This document shows, in pieces, positions 16,735-28,477 of a stretch of DNA of 41,926 nucleotides. Source of the DNA: Candidatus Parepulonipiscium sp. PG-Nuni2H_MBin01 (GTDB taxonomy: Bacteria; Bacillota; Clostridia; Lachnospirales; Cellulosilyticaceae); the NCBI GenBank assembly GCA_001994995.1, contig MDJM01000040.1, forward strand, positions 1 to 41,926, written 5' to 3'. Each line of letters starts with the position of its first letter. Position 1 is the stretch's first letter. Below the pieces are notes generated by a model. That model worked only from the letters and a program-made list of their open reading frames with translations. It was not told where the DNA came from and ran no database searches. A program made the translations under genes and the position numbers.

Positions 16735-18285
16735 TTAGTGTTTAAAATGTCTCATATGTGTAAACACCATAGGAATATTGTGTTGGTTGCAAACGTCTAT
16801 ACTTTCTTGGTCTCGCACCGAACCGCCGGGTTGAATAATAGCTTTAACACCCGCCTTAATAGCTTCTTCCACGCAGTCGCTAAATGGGAAGAATGCATCA
16901 GAAGCTAAAACGCTGCCTTCTACCGAACCTAGAATTTCAACCCCATGCTCAATTGCTTGCTTTGTAGCCCAAATTCGGTTAACTTGACCGCCTCCTAAGC
17001 CTAAAGAAGTATTATTTTTTACTAATGCTATACCATTAGATTTAACATGTTTAACTATTTTCCATGCGAATTTTAGATTTTCCCATTGCTCATCTGTTGG
17101 AGAAGCGTCGGTTACTACTCTAATCTCGTCTTCATTATATAAGCTTAAGTTGGCATGTTGGATAATTAAACCGCCATCCACTTTTTTCATATCTAACCCG
17201 TTAGGATTTTGGTATAAGATATTATCAAGTTGAAGAACTCGCAAATTAGGTTTAGTTTTTAATACGTTTAAAGCTTCATCTGTAAAAGAAGGCGCGATAA
17301 CTATTTCTAAAAATATTTTAACCATTTCTTGCGCAGTTTCTTTTGTAATTTCCCCGTTAGTTACAACAATACCACCAAATATAGAAATAGGGTCTGCTAG
17401 GAATGCCTTATTATATGCCTCGAATACATTGTGTGCCGTAGCAACACCGCATGGGCTAGCATGTTTTACAGCAACAACCGTAGGTTCTTTAAATTCTTTC
17501 AGCAGTTGTAGCGCTCCATTAGCATCGTTTATATTATTGTATGAAAGTTCTTTTCCATTTAGCTGCACAGCCTCACTAAGCGTTCCTTTTGTATAACCTA
17601 TTTCCTTATAAAAGCCCGCAGCTTGATGAGGGTTTTCACCGTAACGCATATCTTGAACTTTTTCAAAAGTTAAAGTAAGTTTATCTGGCAAGTTATGTTG
17701 ACCAGATTGCTCGCGTAAATATCTAGAAATCATGGCATCATAATTAGCAGTATGCTCAAATACTTTTGCGCCCAAATAACATTTAGTTTCGTTAGACACT
17801 TGATTGTCTGCTATAAGCTGGTCTAAAACTAACTGATAATCTTGTGGGTCAATGATAACTACAACATCTAAACTATTTTTTGCTGCTGAACGTAACATAG
17901 TAGGGCCGCCAATATCTATATTTTCGATGGCTTCTGCTAAAGTTGTATCTGCTTTTAAAATGGTTTCTTTAAAAGGATATAAATTAACGATAACGAAATC
18001 GATATTAGAGTATCCTAATGAATTCATTTCTTCCTGATGCTTAGGATTTTGGCGCATATTTAAAATTCCAGCATGAATAGTTGGGTGCAAAGTTTTAACT
18101 CGTCCATCCAAGCACTCAGCAAACCCAGTTACATCTGATACATTAATTACGTCAATGCCAGCGTCTGTAAGGGCTTTTGCAGTACCTCCTGTAGAAATTA
18201 TTTCAATTCCAAGCTTAGCTAGCTCCGCGGCAAAATCTTGAATGCCTGTTTTGTCAGAAACACTAATTAACGCTCTTTTTTTCAT
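16735..18285 (-). CDS. purH: Bifunctional AICAR formyltransferase/IMP cyclohydrolase
   Basis: Catalyses the last two steps of purine synthesis, from AICAR to IMP. The start at 18285 is chosen because an AAAGGAG site precedes it and the protein then begins with the standard [12 protein letters not shown]; the open frame reaches back to 18381 without a ribosome site. 516 residues is normal. The N-terminal MGS-like cyclohydrolase domain has STGGTAK and RVKTLHP-IHAGIL; the transferase domain has [16 protein letters not shown] and the C-terminal MRHFKH. It stands alone, not in a pur operon, and diverges from the small exported protein gene. Confidence 0.97.
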   Translation of the reverse strand: MKKRALISVSDKTGIQDFAAELAKLGIEIISTGGTAKALTDAGIDVINVSDVTGFAECLDGRVKTLHPTIHAGILNMRQNPKHQEEMNSLGYSNIDFVIVNLYPFKETILKADTTLAEAIENIDIGGPTMLRSAAKNSLDVVVIIDPQDYQLVLDQLIADNQVSNETKCYLGAKVFEHTANYDAMISRYLREQSGQHNLPDKLTLTFEKVQDMRYGENPHQAAGFYKEIGYTKGTLSEAVQLNGKELSYNNINDANGALQLLKEFKEPTVVAVKHASPCGVATAHNVFEAYNKAFLADPISIFGGIVVTNGEITKETAQEMVKIFLEIVIAPSFTDEALNVLKTKPNLRVLQLDNILYQNPNGLDMKKVDGGLIIQHANLSLYNEDEIRVVTDASPTDEQWENLKFAWKIVKHVKSNGIALVKNNTSLGLGGGQVNRIWATKQAIEHGVEILGSVEGSVLASDAFFPFSDCVEEAIKAGVKAIIQPGGSVRDQESIDVCNQHNIPMVFTHMRHFKH

Positions 18286-18451
18286 AATAACACACTCCTT
18301 TGTATTTAACCTATAATTTATAGTTGCCAAATTTAAGCCATCTAATTCAAATATTATAAGGGAAGTTAAATATTTTTCCACATTATGGTTATATCAAACA
18401 CTACGTGTCCATATAATATATAAAACCAAAATAACTGAAGGAGGGTCTTTT
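18286..18451. promoter_or_regulatory. Divergent promoter region between purH and the small exported protein gene
   Basis: Toward purH, a TATAAT lies at 18353-18358 on the - strand with only a weak -35 (GTGGAA at 17 bases). Toward the + strand gene, TATAAT lies at 18412-18417, also without a good -35. A short palindrome, CTATAA-T-TTATAG, is at 18311-18323. I see no purine riboswitch and no clear PurR box. Confidence 0.4.
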
Positions 18452-19003
18452 ATGTCACGCCACAATTTTATGGTTATAAATTTAAAAGATTTAAAAGTTC
18501 CAGTAATAATGTTAGGGGTATCTGTACTTGCATTGGGTGTTTTTATGAACTCAGGAGGAACGGAAGAGGCAAAAGCAGCAGAAGTATTTGCTCCGTCAAC
18601 TAACTATAAAGATGGTATATATGTAGCGAACTTAGCGTTTACAGACGCAAATATGGATTTAGTGGTACAGGTGGAAAATGAGGCTATTGTATCTGTTTCT
18701 CTTGAAGGGTTTGATGAGACAGAAAGAGTGTTGTACAACGACCTGAATTCAAGCATTTCATTTGTAAACCATTATGTTGTGTCTACACAATCGTTAGAAT
18801 TACCAGAAAGTGAAAATATAACTTCTGCTACTAATACTCTTATGGATGCAGTTTTAGTTGCACTATCAAGTGACCCAACTGCTAAACTTACTACTACTTA
18901 TCAACCAGCACTTCTTGAAGAGTTACCTGATGGTACTTTATTAATTGATGTGATTACGGATGAAATCGAGAATACACCTTTATTAGCTCCTCTTGGTGAC
19001 TAA
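18452..19003 (+). CDS. Membrane-anchored exported protein, FMN_bind-like in part
   Basis: 183 residues with a strong AAGGAGGG site. One N-terminal hydrophobic segment (about residues 16-34) is followed by SGGTEEAKAAE, so the protein is exported and either anchored or cleaved after AKA. The rest has Y-K-D-G-I-Y near residue 51, a run of strands containing E-A-I-V-S-V-S, and S-A-T-N-T-L-M-D-A-V-L-V-A-L near 132-145. These recall the start and the [ST]GAT-AV-AL end of FMN-binding (FMN_bind) domains, though the phosphoester motif is not clean. Similar proteins of unknown role are found in Clostridia. It stands alone between its promoter region and a shared terminator. Function is left open. Confidence 0.75.
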   Translation: MSRHNFMVINLKDLKVPVIMLGVSVLALGVFMNSGGTEEAKAAEVFAPSTNYKDGIYVANLAFTDANMDLVVQVENEAIVSVSLEGFDETERVLYNDLNSSISFVNHYVVSTQSLELPESENITSATNTLMDAVLVALSSDPTAKLTTTYQPALLEELPDGTLLIDVITDEIENTPLLAPLGD

Positions 19004-19010
19004 TATATAA

Positions 19011-19052
19011 AAAAAAGAAGTAACCTTTATTCCAAAGGCTACTTCTTTTTTT
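19011..19052. terminator. Bidirectional intrinsic terminator
   Basis: AAAAAAGAAGTAACCTTT (19011-19028) pairs with AAAGGCTACTTCTTTTTT (19034-19051) with one mismatch and a 5-base loop. It serves the exported-protein gene on the + strand and lysS on the - strand. Confidence 0.92.
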
Positions 19053-19055
19053 AGT

Positions 19056-21012
<1,957 letters not shown>

Positions 21013-21051
21013 ACTGACACCAATCCTTTCAACTCTATTAATAATTTTACA

Positions 21052-21080
21052 ATTATACATCATAACATCTAAATTGTCAA
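21052..21080 (-). promoter_or_regulatory. Near-perfect sigma-A promoter of greA-lysS
   Basis: On the - strand TTGACA (21075-21080), exactly 17 bases, TATAAT (21052-21057). Both hexamers match the housekeeping consensus in full. The expected start of transcription is about 33 bases before the greA ATG. Confidence 0.9.
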
Positions 21081-21189
21081 CTTGTTACGGTGGCTAATTT
21101 GTAGATAAGAACAATTTTTAATTTGTTTTACTGGTTTTATCTTGCCATAATTTTAGAATATAAACTGTTTTTATTATTAAATTTGTGCA

Positions 21190-22014
21190 TTAATATGTTT
21201 CTACGTTATGCAGTTGGCTTATTTGAATATCAAAGCGGTCAATTATTTTTCTTAACATTCCTTTTGTATAGCCTTCTGCTAGCAGTATAGCCTCAATTTC
21301 TGCCGCGCTCATTTCATGTTTTTGCCACGTTAAGTTAAAGCTATTTAGTATCATGGCCCCATTGTTAAAAATAATTCTATTTCCTTGATACTGAGGGTTT
21401 ACGTAAACGTAAATACAACCCGGTTTTAAATGTCCTAAGTAGGAGCTTGTGCCCACTAAATCGAATATTACATCCATTTGGCTTAAAATAGTCGGGATAG
21501 GTGGAACGAATTTTACATGTAGTTGTGCGTAGTCATGAAGCTCACAGCCAATTGCTATATACGCTTCGGGAGTTTGAGTAAATAGTGTTAGGTCGGTAAC
21601 TTCATTCACTAATGGGTACAATATGTCTAGGGTTGAATTTATATCTCCATCTATTACCCCAATTTTATTGTATATAGGATTACCCCGCGTTAATTTGTGT
21701 TGGAATATATATTTTAATACTGTAGCCCCCAGTAAAGCTCTTATTTTTTTACCATCGCATATTGATATAGTCTCAAACGGTAATGTCCCCATTCCAAGTG
21801 GTTGTGCAATATGTTTTATGTTATGTTCTAGTAAATAGTTTTCTATTTCATCCCAAATCATTTCCTCGGTTTGTTCTATTGTGATTTTATAGCCATTTCC
21901 TTCTGTGTAGGTTATGCTATCTAGCGTAATAGCCGGTTCTAATTTTTGCTTAAATTGATACCACTTTCTTTTAGGTTGTGGTCTGCCAGGTTTAAATTCA
22001 ATAATACCAAACAT
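21190..22014 (-). CDS. Uncharacterised protein in the dusB transcript
   Basis: 274 residues, soluble, with an AAAGGGGGC site. I do not recognise a family. A region around residues 118-150 reads like alternating strands and helices of a Rossmann-like fold (K-I-G-V-I-D-G-D, then L-F-T-Q-T-P-E-A-Y), followed by I-F-D-L-V-G-T-S-S-Y-L and K-P-G-C-I-Y-V-Y-V near 190-210, which is the style of an NAD-linked or alanine-dehydrogenase-like domain without a clear glycine-rich loop. The C-terminus has a small helical hairpin (S-A-A-E-I-E-A-I-L-L-A-E-G-Y). It follows dusB by 63 bases in the same direction. Function unknown. Confidence 0.75.
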   Translation of the reverse strand: MFGIIEFKPGRPQPKRKWYQFKQKLEPAITLDSITYTEGNGYKITIEQTEEMIWDEIENYLLEHNIKHIAQPLGMGTLPFETISICDGKKIRALLGATVLKYIFQHKLTRGNPIYNKIGVIDGDINSTLDILYPLVNEVTDLTLFTQTPEAYIAIGCELHDYAQLHVKFVPPIPTILSQMDVIFDLVGTSSYLGHLKPGCIYVYVNPQYQGNRIIFNNGAMILNSFNLTWQKHEMSAAEIEAILLAEGYTKGMLRKIIDRFDIQISQLHNVETY

Positions 22015-22077
22015 ATAATATGCCCCCTTTCTAATATTACTAGATTATTCAAAAGGGTCAGCTTGTATGCCTAGTCC

Positions 22078-23040
22078 TTAATTATTTAGTTGTATGGCAT
22101 TTAGTTGATATTTTACATCATCTAGGCTGCTTACTGTTGTTAATTCTTTTCTAAATCGCGTGGCTGATGGGATACCTTTTATATATGACATTAGGTGAGA
22201 GCGCATTTCTCTAATTCCTATATATTCGCCTTTGTACTTAATTAAATCTGTGGCATGACGGATAATTAAGGCGATTTTTTCGTCTAAAGTAGGTTCTGGC
22301 AATAGCTCATTAGTATTTAAATAGTGAATTGTTCGCTTAAATATCCATGGGTTACCTTGCGCGGCTCTACCTATCATTACTGCATCACAACCTGTTAGCT
22401 CTATCATACGCTTGGCATCTTGTGGAGTTTTAATATCACCGTTGCCAATAAGAGGGATGTTAATAGCATTTTTAACTTGTCTAATGATATCCCAGTTTGC
22501 ATTTCCGCTATAAAATTGCTCCCTAGTTCTGCCGTGCAACGTTATTGCCGCGGCTCCTGCCTGTTGTATGATTTTCGCAACTTCAACTGCATTTATATTA
22601 TCAGCATCAAAGCCCATTCTAATTTTCACCGTTAATGGTTTGTCTATAGCTTTCGCTGTTTGATATACTATGTCACCAATAAGTTCGGGATTTTTTAATA
22701 GCGCAGAACCTTCACCGTTTTTTGTAATTTTAGGAGCAGGACAACCCATGTTAATATCGATAAAGTCAACATTGCTTTGTGCCACTCGTTTAGCCATATT
22801 ACTTACAATATCAGGGTCACTTCCAAATAACTGAGCGCCAACAGGGTACTCAATACTATCGATATTTAATAGTTCACAAGTTTTATCGCTCTCATATAAC
22901 AAGCCTTTTGCGCTTACCATTTCAGTATAAGACATTCCACAGCCAAATTGTTTGCATATTACTCTAAAAGGCAAATCAGTAATTCCGGCCATAGGCGCAA
23001 GTATTACGTTGCTTGATGTCGTTAAATTTTTAAATTGCAT
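22078..23040 (-). CDS. dusB: tRNA-dihydrouridine synthase, DusB type
   Basis: FMN enzyme that reduces uridine to dihydrouridine in tRNA. 320 residues. The TIM barrel opens with APMAGITDLPFR, the catalytic Cys is in N-M-G-C-P-A-P-K near residue 100, and the FMN phosphate site reads M-I-G-R-A-A-Q-G-N-P-W. The lysine and arginine of V-K-I-R-M-G are present. It follows the small DUF6145-like gene by 10 bases and precedes the uncharacterised gene, in the usual clostridial neighbourhood with birA, greA and lysS. Confidence 0.95.
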   Translation of the reverse strand: MQFKNLTTSSNVILAPMAGITDLPFRVICKQFGCGMSYTEMVSAKGLLYESDKTCELLNIDSIEYPVGAQLFGSDPDIVSNMAKRVAQSNVDFIDINMGCPAPKITKNGEGSALLKNPELIGDIVYQTAKAIDKPLTVKIRMGFDADNINAVEVAKIIQQAGAAAITLHGRTREQFYSGNANWDIIRQVKNAINIPLIGNGDIKTPQDAKRMIELTGCDAVMIGRAAQGNPWIFKRTIHYLNTNELLPEPTLDEKIALIIRHATDLIKYKGEYIGIREMRSHLMSYIKGIPSATRFRKELTTVSSLDDVKYQLNAIQLNN

Positions 23041-23050
23041 TAGCCTATCC

Positions 23051-23485
23051 TCACTCTAGTAACATTTCGGCTACATTAGCACTTTGTTGCCCTAATTGAT
23101 TATAAATCTCTGAAATAATTTCTTCGTCATCCATACCCTCAGATTGTTTTAATAAAATATCTCTAACTAAACTGCCATATTCAGTTCGGTACATTAAATA
23201 CCAAATTTTTAAAGATTTTAAAAAGTCTTTTTTCTGCTGCTGAAATCTCCTAATTTCTAGCTCCACACCTATATTATCTACAAACACATATTCTTGTTGC
23301 TCTTCTATATAAATATTACCATCACCATTAAACCCTATAGCAATAATGCCATTTACCTTTTGGGCAATAGCTACTGCTTCATCAGTTAATTCTTGCTTAA
23401 TTTCAGCAGGCATATCATTAAAACTAGGCTCAAAGTAATATTTTTTCGCTTGTGCAGAAGCACATATAACTAATTGTTTACACAT
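23051..23485 (-). CDS. Small conserved protein, DUF6145-like
   Basis: 144 residues from the ATG at 23485, preceded by GGAG; the frame reaches back inside birA but that part belongs to birA. The sequence begins C-K-Q-L-V-I-C-A-S-A-Q-A-K-K-Y-Y and has N-G-I-I-A-I-G-F-N-G-D-G-N-I-Y-I and V-E-L-E-I-R-R-F-Q, which matches my recollection of a small cytosolic family seen next to birA and dusB in Lachnospiraceae. It overlaps the end of birA by eight bases. The tail (about residues 105-144) is mostly acidic helix. No function is known. Confidence 0.7.
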   Translation of the reverse strand: MCKQLVICASAQAKKYYFEPSFNDMPAEIKQELTDEAVAIAQKVNGIIAIGFNGDGNIYIEEQQEYVFVDNIGVELEIRRFQQQKKDFLKSLKIWYLMYRTEYGSLVRDILLKQSEGMDDEEIISEIYNQLGQQSANVAEMLLE

Positions 23486-24266
23486 AATCTCCAACACCTC
23501 TAATAGATACTTCTCCGCTAAATATTTCCTCAAAATTTCCATCTTTTTTCTTAACTAGTAAATTCCCTTTTTCAGTTAAAGAAATTACATGTCCAATGTA
23601 TTTATCATCATTGTTTTGGATATAAACGTCTTCACCAATATTTAAGCACAGCTTTTCATACATGTTTATAAAGCTAGAAAAATTTCGTTGTGTATTATAT
23701 AGCTCATATAAGTGTTCAAATTCGCTAAGAAAGTTGACAATAATATCAGCGCGGTTAAACTGTCGCTCAGATTCAATGAATAGCGATGATGCAAATGGTA
23801 AACTTTTATTAAATTTAGGGGTATTCACATTAACTCCAATTCCTACAACTACTGCTACTTCGTCATTTTCTCCTATAATTAATTCGCTTAATATTCCGCA
23901 TATTTTTTTTCGATTTAATACTAAATCGTTAGGCCATTTTAGTTTTATATTTAAATTAGTTATATCCCTAAGAGATTGGCACATAGCAAGTCCAGCTACT
24001 AATGTAAGCGCCGATATTTCTTCTGGCTTTAATTTTGGGTATAACACTAAGCTCATCCATATACCAACATCAGCAGCAGAAACCCAGGCTCTGCCTAGTC
24101 TACCTTTTCCTTGCGTTTGAATATTAGATAATACTAATGTCCCCTCAGGCACATTTTGTTTTATAAGTTGTTTGGCATACGTATTAGTAGAGTCTATCTC
24201 GTCAAAATATTTTATATTGTGGCCAATATATTGTGTTGTTAAGTTTTGTAAAATTTGCTCAATCAT
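23478..24266 (-). CDS. birA: Biotin-[acetyl-CoA-carboxylase] ligase, without DNA-binding domain
   Basis: Attaches biotin to carboxylase carrier domains. 262 residues, the short class I form with no N-terminal HTH, so it should not repress biotin genes itself. The ligase core has the biotin loop G-K-G-R-L-G-R-A-W near residue 51, K-W-P-N-D near 110, K-I-C-G-I-L and G-I-G-V-N-V-N. A C-terminal SH3-like domain is present. The AAGGAG ribosome site directly follows the T-run of the ftsH terminator, so there is no room for a promoter between them. Confidence 0.95.
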   Translation of the reverse strand: MIEQILQNLTTQYIGHNIKYFDEIDSTNTYAKQLIKQNVPEGTLVLSNIQTQGKGRLGRAWVSAADVGIWMSLVLYPKLKPEEISALTLVAGLAMCQSLRDITNLNIKLKWPNDLVLNRKKICGILSELIIGENDEVAVVVGIGVNVNTPKFNKSLPFASSLFIESERQFNRADIIVNFLSEFEHLYELYNTQRNFSSFINMYEKLCLNIGEDVYIQNNDDKYIGHVISLTEKGNLLVKKKDGNFEEIFSGEVSIRGVGDYV

Positions 24267-24279
24267 GATTACTCTCCTT

Positions 24280-24315
24280 AAAAAAAACGCCTATAAGTCA
24301 TAACAACTTATAGGC
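24280..24315 (-). terminator. Intrinsic terminator after ftsH, directly before birA
   Basis: GCCTATAAGT and ACTTATAGGC form a perfect 10-base stem (24306-24315 with 24289-24298 on the - strand), followed by eight T. The birA Shine-Dalgarno sequence begins at the last T, so birA transcripts must read through it or start inside ftsH. Confidence 0.92.
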
Positions 24316-24340
24316 ATTAATTCTAGATTTAATTTTTTAC

Positions 24341-26368
24341 CTAAACATCGTCTTCTTGATCATCTTCGTGTTCTTGTTTCTTAAGTGAAATAGTTTCCCT
24401 AATGCTAGGCTGTCTATCGTGTAAGTCATGAGGTTCTTTTTCCAAATTTACACCATTTGGTTTATCACCTTTATCTTCCTCGTTTTGACGCATTTGTTCA
24501 CTCATTTCAAATATACTTACATTATCTACTGTGTCAAGGTCAATTTCTTCACCTTTCATAAGCATCCTAAATTCGTTACCAGTAATTTTCTCTTTTTTAA
24601 TAAGCATTTCAGAGGCATAATGTAACGTATCTATATGCTCGCGTAAAATTTCTAACGCTTCTTGATAAGCATTTTCTACAATTTCTCTAATATGAACGTC
24701 AATCTTAGTAGCAATGTCCTCGCTGTAGTTTCTAGTATGGTTAAAGTCGCGGCCTAAGAACACTTCACCTTGTTCATCTCCGTATTTAATAGGACCAAGC
24801 TGACTCATACCATATTTAGTAACCATATCCCTAGCTATTTGAGTAGCGCGTTCAATATCGTTAGATGCACCAGTAGTAATGTCCCCAAATATAATTTCCT
24901 CAGCAGCACGGCCACCTAGAAGTGATACGATTTCATTAAGCATACGTGATTTACTCATATACATTTTATCTTCTCTTGGTAGTGGCATAGTGTAACCACC
25001 AGCAAAGCCAGTTGGTATAATAGAAACACTATGAACCGGGTCAAGATTAGGTAGAACCTCATGTATTAGTGCATGACCTACTTCGTGATAAGCAGTAATA
25101 CGTCTTTCTTTATCAGTAACAAGATGGCTTTTCTTTTCAGTACCAACAGTTATTTTGATAAAAGCTTTTTGTACTTCTTCCATATCAATAGCTCTTTTAT
25201 TATGACGCGCTGTAAGTAGAGCCGCTTCATTCATAAGGTTAGCAAGGTCAGCTCCTGTAAAGCCTGGAGTTGTTCTTGCGATTACTTTAATATCCACATC
25301 TTCATTAAGAGGTTTACCTTTAGCATGAACTTTTAATATAGCTTCACGCCCTTTAACGTCAGGTCTACCTACTACAACTTGCCTGTCAAAACGCCCAGGT
25401 CTAAGCAGTGCAGGGTCTAGTACGTCGGCTCTATTCGTTGCCGCCATGATTATAACACCTTCATTAATACCAAAACCGTCCATTTCAACTAGCAATTGGT
25501 TAAGTGTTTGTTCTCTTTCATCATGACCACCACCTAGTCCAGCGCCACGCTTACGCCCTACTGCATCAATCTCATCTATAAATACTATAGCTGGTGCATT
25601 CTTTTTCGCTTGCTCAAATAAATCTCTAACACGCGAAGCACCAACCCCAACAAACATTTCAACAAAGTCAGAGCCTGAAATACTAAAGAAAGGTACAGCA
25701 GCTTCACCCGCCACTGCTTTTGCCAGTAACGTTTTACCAGTCCCAGGAGGTCCTACTAACAGCACCCCTTTTGGTATTCTAGCCCCAACTTCAGTATATT
25801 TGCGAGGATTTTTTAAGAAGTCTACTAATTCAGTAACCTCCTCTTTTTCTTCCTCAAGACCTGCTACATCTTTAAATGTAGTTGAACCTTTATCATCAAT
25901 AGTCATTTTTGCTTTACTTTTACCAAAAGACATTACACGGCCACCACCGCCGCTACCTTGCATTTGTTGCATGAAAAATACCATAACAAATATAAACATA
26001 CCAGCAATCATAATTATTTGTAGTATTGGAAAGAACAGATTAGCCTGTTGTTCCGTTGGTATAATTGCTAATTGTTGTAACGTTTCTGGCGGTAGCGAAT
26101 AAATATATTCATTAAAAGAGTCGCTATTTAATGGCAACGTAGTTTGTGTAACTGAGTCTGTAAGTTTGAAAGTTACATAAGCAAGAGTACCAGCTTCTTC
26201 AATATATAGTGTGGAAACATTTCCCTCCGCTATATTTATAATTAAGTCTGAAAGCGTTAACGTATCAGGCTGATTTTGCACTGTTACTTGTTGACCTAAA
26301 AATATTGCTATAAATAATATTCCTACGATAACTAAATAAATTATACTTCCTTTAAGTTTCCCTTTCAA
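24341..26368 (-). CDS. ftsH: ATP-dependent zinc metalloprotease FtsH
   Basis: Membrane AAA+ protease that removes misfolded membrane proteins and short-lived regulators. 675 residues. Two N-terminal membrane segments (about 7-25 and 113-133) flank a small outer domain. Walker A G-P-P-G-T-G-K-T is near residue 206, Walker B I-V-F-I-D-E-I-D follows, then the second region of homology ending R-P-G-R-F-D-R-Q and the zinc site H-E-V-G-H near 425. The C-terminal tail is long and strongly charged (ends [10 protein letters not shown]), longer than in Bacillus. It is preceded by hpt and tilS on the same strand, a common Firmicutes order. Confidence 0.98.
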   Translation of the reverse strand: MKGKLKGSIIYLVIVGILFIAIFLGQQVTVQNQPDTLTLSDLIINIAEGNVSTLYIEEAGTLAYVTFKLTDSVTQTTLPLNSDSFNEYIYSLPPETLQQLAIIPTEQQANLFFPILQIIMIAGMFIFVMVFFMQQMQGSGGGGRVMSFGKSKAKMTIDDKGSTTFKDVAGLEEEKEEVTELVDFLKNPRKYTEVGARIPKGVLLVGPPGTGKTLLAKAVAGEAAVPFFSISGSDFVEMFVGVGASRVRDLFEQAKKNAPAIVFIDEIDAVGRKRGAGLGGGHDEREQTLNQLLVEMDGFGINEGVIIMAATNRADVLDPALLRPGRFDRQVVVGRPDVKGREAILKVHAKGKPLNEDVDIKVIARTTPGFTGADLANLMNEAALLTARHNKRAIDMEEVQKAFIKITVGTEKKSHLVTDKERRITAYHEVGHALIHEVLPNLDPVHSVSIIPTGFAGGYTMPLPREDKMYMSKSRMLNEIVSLLGGRAAEEIIFGDITTGASNDIERATQIARDMVTKYGMSQLGPIKYGDEQGEVFLGRDFNHTRNYSEDIATKIDVHIREIVENAYQEALEILREHIDTLHYASEMLIKKEKITGNEFRMLMKGEEIDLDTVDNVSIFEMSEQMRQNEEDKGDKPNGVNLEKEPHDLHDRQPSIRETISLKKQEHEDDQEDDV

Positions 26369-26389
26369 TTTGTCTTGCCTCCCTTCTAA

Positions 26390-26902
26390 TTAATCTTCTT
26401 TTAACATTGCCACATAGGGCAAATTCCTATATAGTTGATCATAATCTAAACCATACCCTATAATAAATTCATCAGGGATAGTAAAGCCGATATAATCAGC
26501 ATTCACATTAGCTTGTCGTCTATCGGGTTTATCTAAAAGTGCACATACTTTCATGCTAGCAGGCTTTCTGCCCCACAACACTGATAGTAAGTAATTTAAT
26601 GTTTGACCTGAATCAATAATATCTTCCACAATTATGACATGTTTGCCTTCAATTGAGTCATCTAAATCTTTGATAATTTTCACAACACCTGAGCTTACTT
26701 TGCCACTACCATAGCTAGATACTGCCATAAAGTCTAACTTAACAGGAATGTTTATATGCTTTGCTAAATCAACTGTAAACATTACTGCACCCTTTAGTAC
26801 ACATATCAAAATAACTTCCTTGCCATCATAGTCGCGTGATATATTCTGTCCAAGCTCTGTTACTTTAGCCAATATATCTTGCTCGCTAATTAGTATTTCC
26901 AT
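26390..26902 (-). CDS. hpt: Hypoxanthine phosphoribosyltransferase
   Basis: Purine salvage enzyme making IMP/GMP from hypoxanthine/guanine and PRPP. The start at 26902 has an ideal AAGGAGG site; the longer frame to 26947 overlaps tilS without a ribosome site. 170 residues is normal. The PRPP loop V-I-I-V-E-D-I-I-D-S-G is near residue 90, with the L-K-G-A pyrophosphate loop near 46 and D-Y-I-G-F-T-I-P-D-E-F-I-I-G-Y-G-L at the end. It sits between tilS and ftsH, as in most Firmicutes. Confidence 0.96.
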   Translation of the reverse strand: MEILISEQDILAKVTELGQNISRDYDGKEVILICVLKGAVMFTVDLAKHINIPVKLDFMAVSSYGSGKVSSGVVKIIKDLDDSIEGKHVIIVEDIIDSGQTLNYLLSVLWGRKPASMKVCALLDKPDRRQANVNADYIGFTIPDEFIIGYGLDYDQLYRNLPYVAMLKED

Positions 26903-26918
26903 ATGTCCTCCTTGTAAA

Positions 26919-28274
26919 TCATTCATTTTGCAATATACGTATTTCAAGTACGTTTTTAGTATTATTATCTATATAGTAATCCACGCTAAGCCTGCTTCCT
27001 ACCACATAAACAACGTTACTGCCATCTACAATAAGAGGTATAGTATCTCTCAAATGCAGAGGAATTTTTTCGTCACTAAACAGCTTTTTAATTTTCTTTT
27101 TTCCTCCATCTAAACAAATTTTATCGCCAGTTTCTCTAGTCCTAATTTTTAATCCATCTTTTATTTTATCATAATCGATGTATTTAGTATACATATTTTG
27201 TGCGTATTCTTTAATTGTTTTGTCGCCAATTGTTAGTATAATGGTATAATTCCCATATTTATTAGACCCAATTTGTAAATTTTGGCTTAAAAGAGGTTTA
27301 ATCAGATTTTCCACAAGAATTCTTAAACTATGTTGTGTCCTATATATTACAATATTGTTAGGCAGATTTATTCTTCTCCCGCTTTGGTTCGTGATAAGGC
27401 TCACTGCCGCATCTAAGTGCTTAGAAGTAATATTGCACACGGACAAATTTACTAATATCTGCAAAATAAGCTTTTTTTGAATGTAGATTTTCTCATCTTC
27501 AAATCCTAGTAGTTGAATTTCATAAGTATTATTTATATGCGTGACGTATTTAATGAAACTATCTTGCATGTAGCTTTCTAAAAATTCTTCTTCTTCTTTA
27601 TAGAGTTGACTATGTTCTACTAATGTATACACTATATTCTTATTTATATGATTGGTTATATAAGGCATTAAATCCAACCTAATCCTATTACGTGTATAGA
27701 TAGGCAAAAAATTAGTATGATCTGTTTTAAAATTTATTTTATACTTCTGGCAATAAAATTCAATTTCTTGCCGCTTTAAACACAAAATGGGTCTAATAAT
27801 TGTATCTCTTTTAATAGCAATGCCGCAAAGTCCGCGAACGTCTGTGCCACGGAAAAACCGCATAAGCATAGTTTCAGCTTGGTCATTTGCATTGTGCGCT
27901 GTAGCTATTTTACCATGCCCATTTAAAAGAGATATAAAGAAATTATATCTTTCTAACCGACCACATTCTTCTGTAGAGATTTTTCTTTGTGCGGCTAACT
28001 GTTTTATATTGCATGTATAAACTTTACATGTTATGTCCCAATTGTTACATATGTTTCGTACATATTCCATATCGTTAATAGCTTCTTCTCTTATCATATG
28101 ATTAACATGTGCACATGTTATATCTATTTTATAATTGCTATGTTTTAAAAAATGAAGTAGCATCATAGAGTCAGCTCCGCCGGAGGTAGCTACTATAATG
28201 TTATCTCCATCACGAATAAGGTCATGTTGTTTTATAAAATTATGAACTTTAGTTTCTATTACTTCGATTTTCAT
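26919..28274 (-). CDS. tilS: tRNA(Ile)-lysidine synthetase
   Basis: Converts C34 of tRNA-Ile(CAU) to lysidine using ATP and lysine. The N-terminal PP-loop ATPase has S-G-G-A-D-S near residue 28, with A-H-V-N-H and H-N-A-N-D-Q-A-E-T-M further on; the C-terminal TilS domain (about 370-450) has the L-K-I-R-T-R-E-T-G-D signature. The ATG at 28274 is chosen because GGAG stands nine bases upstream and it gives the usual start; an ATG at 28304 would add ten residues and lacks such a site. About 451 residues. hpt starts 16 bases after it. Confidence 0.95.
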   Translation of the reverse strand: MKIEVIETKVHNFIKQHDLIRDGDNIIVATSGGADSMMLLHFLKHSNYKIDITCAHVNHMIREEAINDMEYVRNICNNWDITCKVYTCNIKQLAAQRKISTEECGRLERYNFFISLLNGHGKIATAHNANDQAETMLMRFFRGTDVRGLCGIAIKRDTIIRPILCLKRQEIEFYCQKYKINFKTDHTNFLPIYTRNRIRLDLMPYITNHINKNIVYTLVEHSQLYKEEEEFLESYMQDSFIKYVTHINNTYEIQLLGFEDEKIYIQKKLILQILVNLSVCNITSKHLDAAVSLITNQSGRRINLPNNIVIYRTQHSLRILVENLIKPLLSQNLQIGSNKYGNYTIILTIGDKTIKEYAQNMYTKYIDYDKIKDGLKIRTRETGDKICLDGGKKKIKKLFSDEKIPLHLRDTIPLIVDGSNVVYVVGSRLSVDYYIDNNTKNVLEIRILQNE

Positions 28275-28442
28275 CAGTTTGTACTCCATTTTAATATTAT
28301 TCAACTGACTTACTATTTATTCAGCTAACTAAATAAATTTTGAACTGTTTAAAGTGTGGTCAGTTTTTTGGATTTTATTCATCATGTTTAAAAGTTTTTT
28401 CTAAAGTAGACTTAATTCCATAGATAATTTTTTATATTATTT

Positions 28443-28471
28443 GCTACTACGGCAGTTTATACCGCAGTAGC
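28443..28471 (-). other. Hairpin after spoIIE
   Basis: On the - strand GCTACTGCGG pairs with CCGTAGTAGC with one G-U wobble and a 9-base loop, just after the spoIIE stop. The wobble would be an A-C mismatch on the + strand, so the - strand is the functional one. No T-run follows, so termination may be weak or factor-dependent. Confidence 0.55.
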
Positions 28472-28477
28472 ATGTCT

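Noticed and set aside
28275..28477. tRNA or other stable RNA between tilS and spoIIE
   Set aside because: Only one hairpin is present; no cloverleaf, CCA-like end or conserved T-loop sequence was found.
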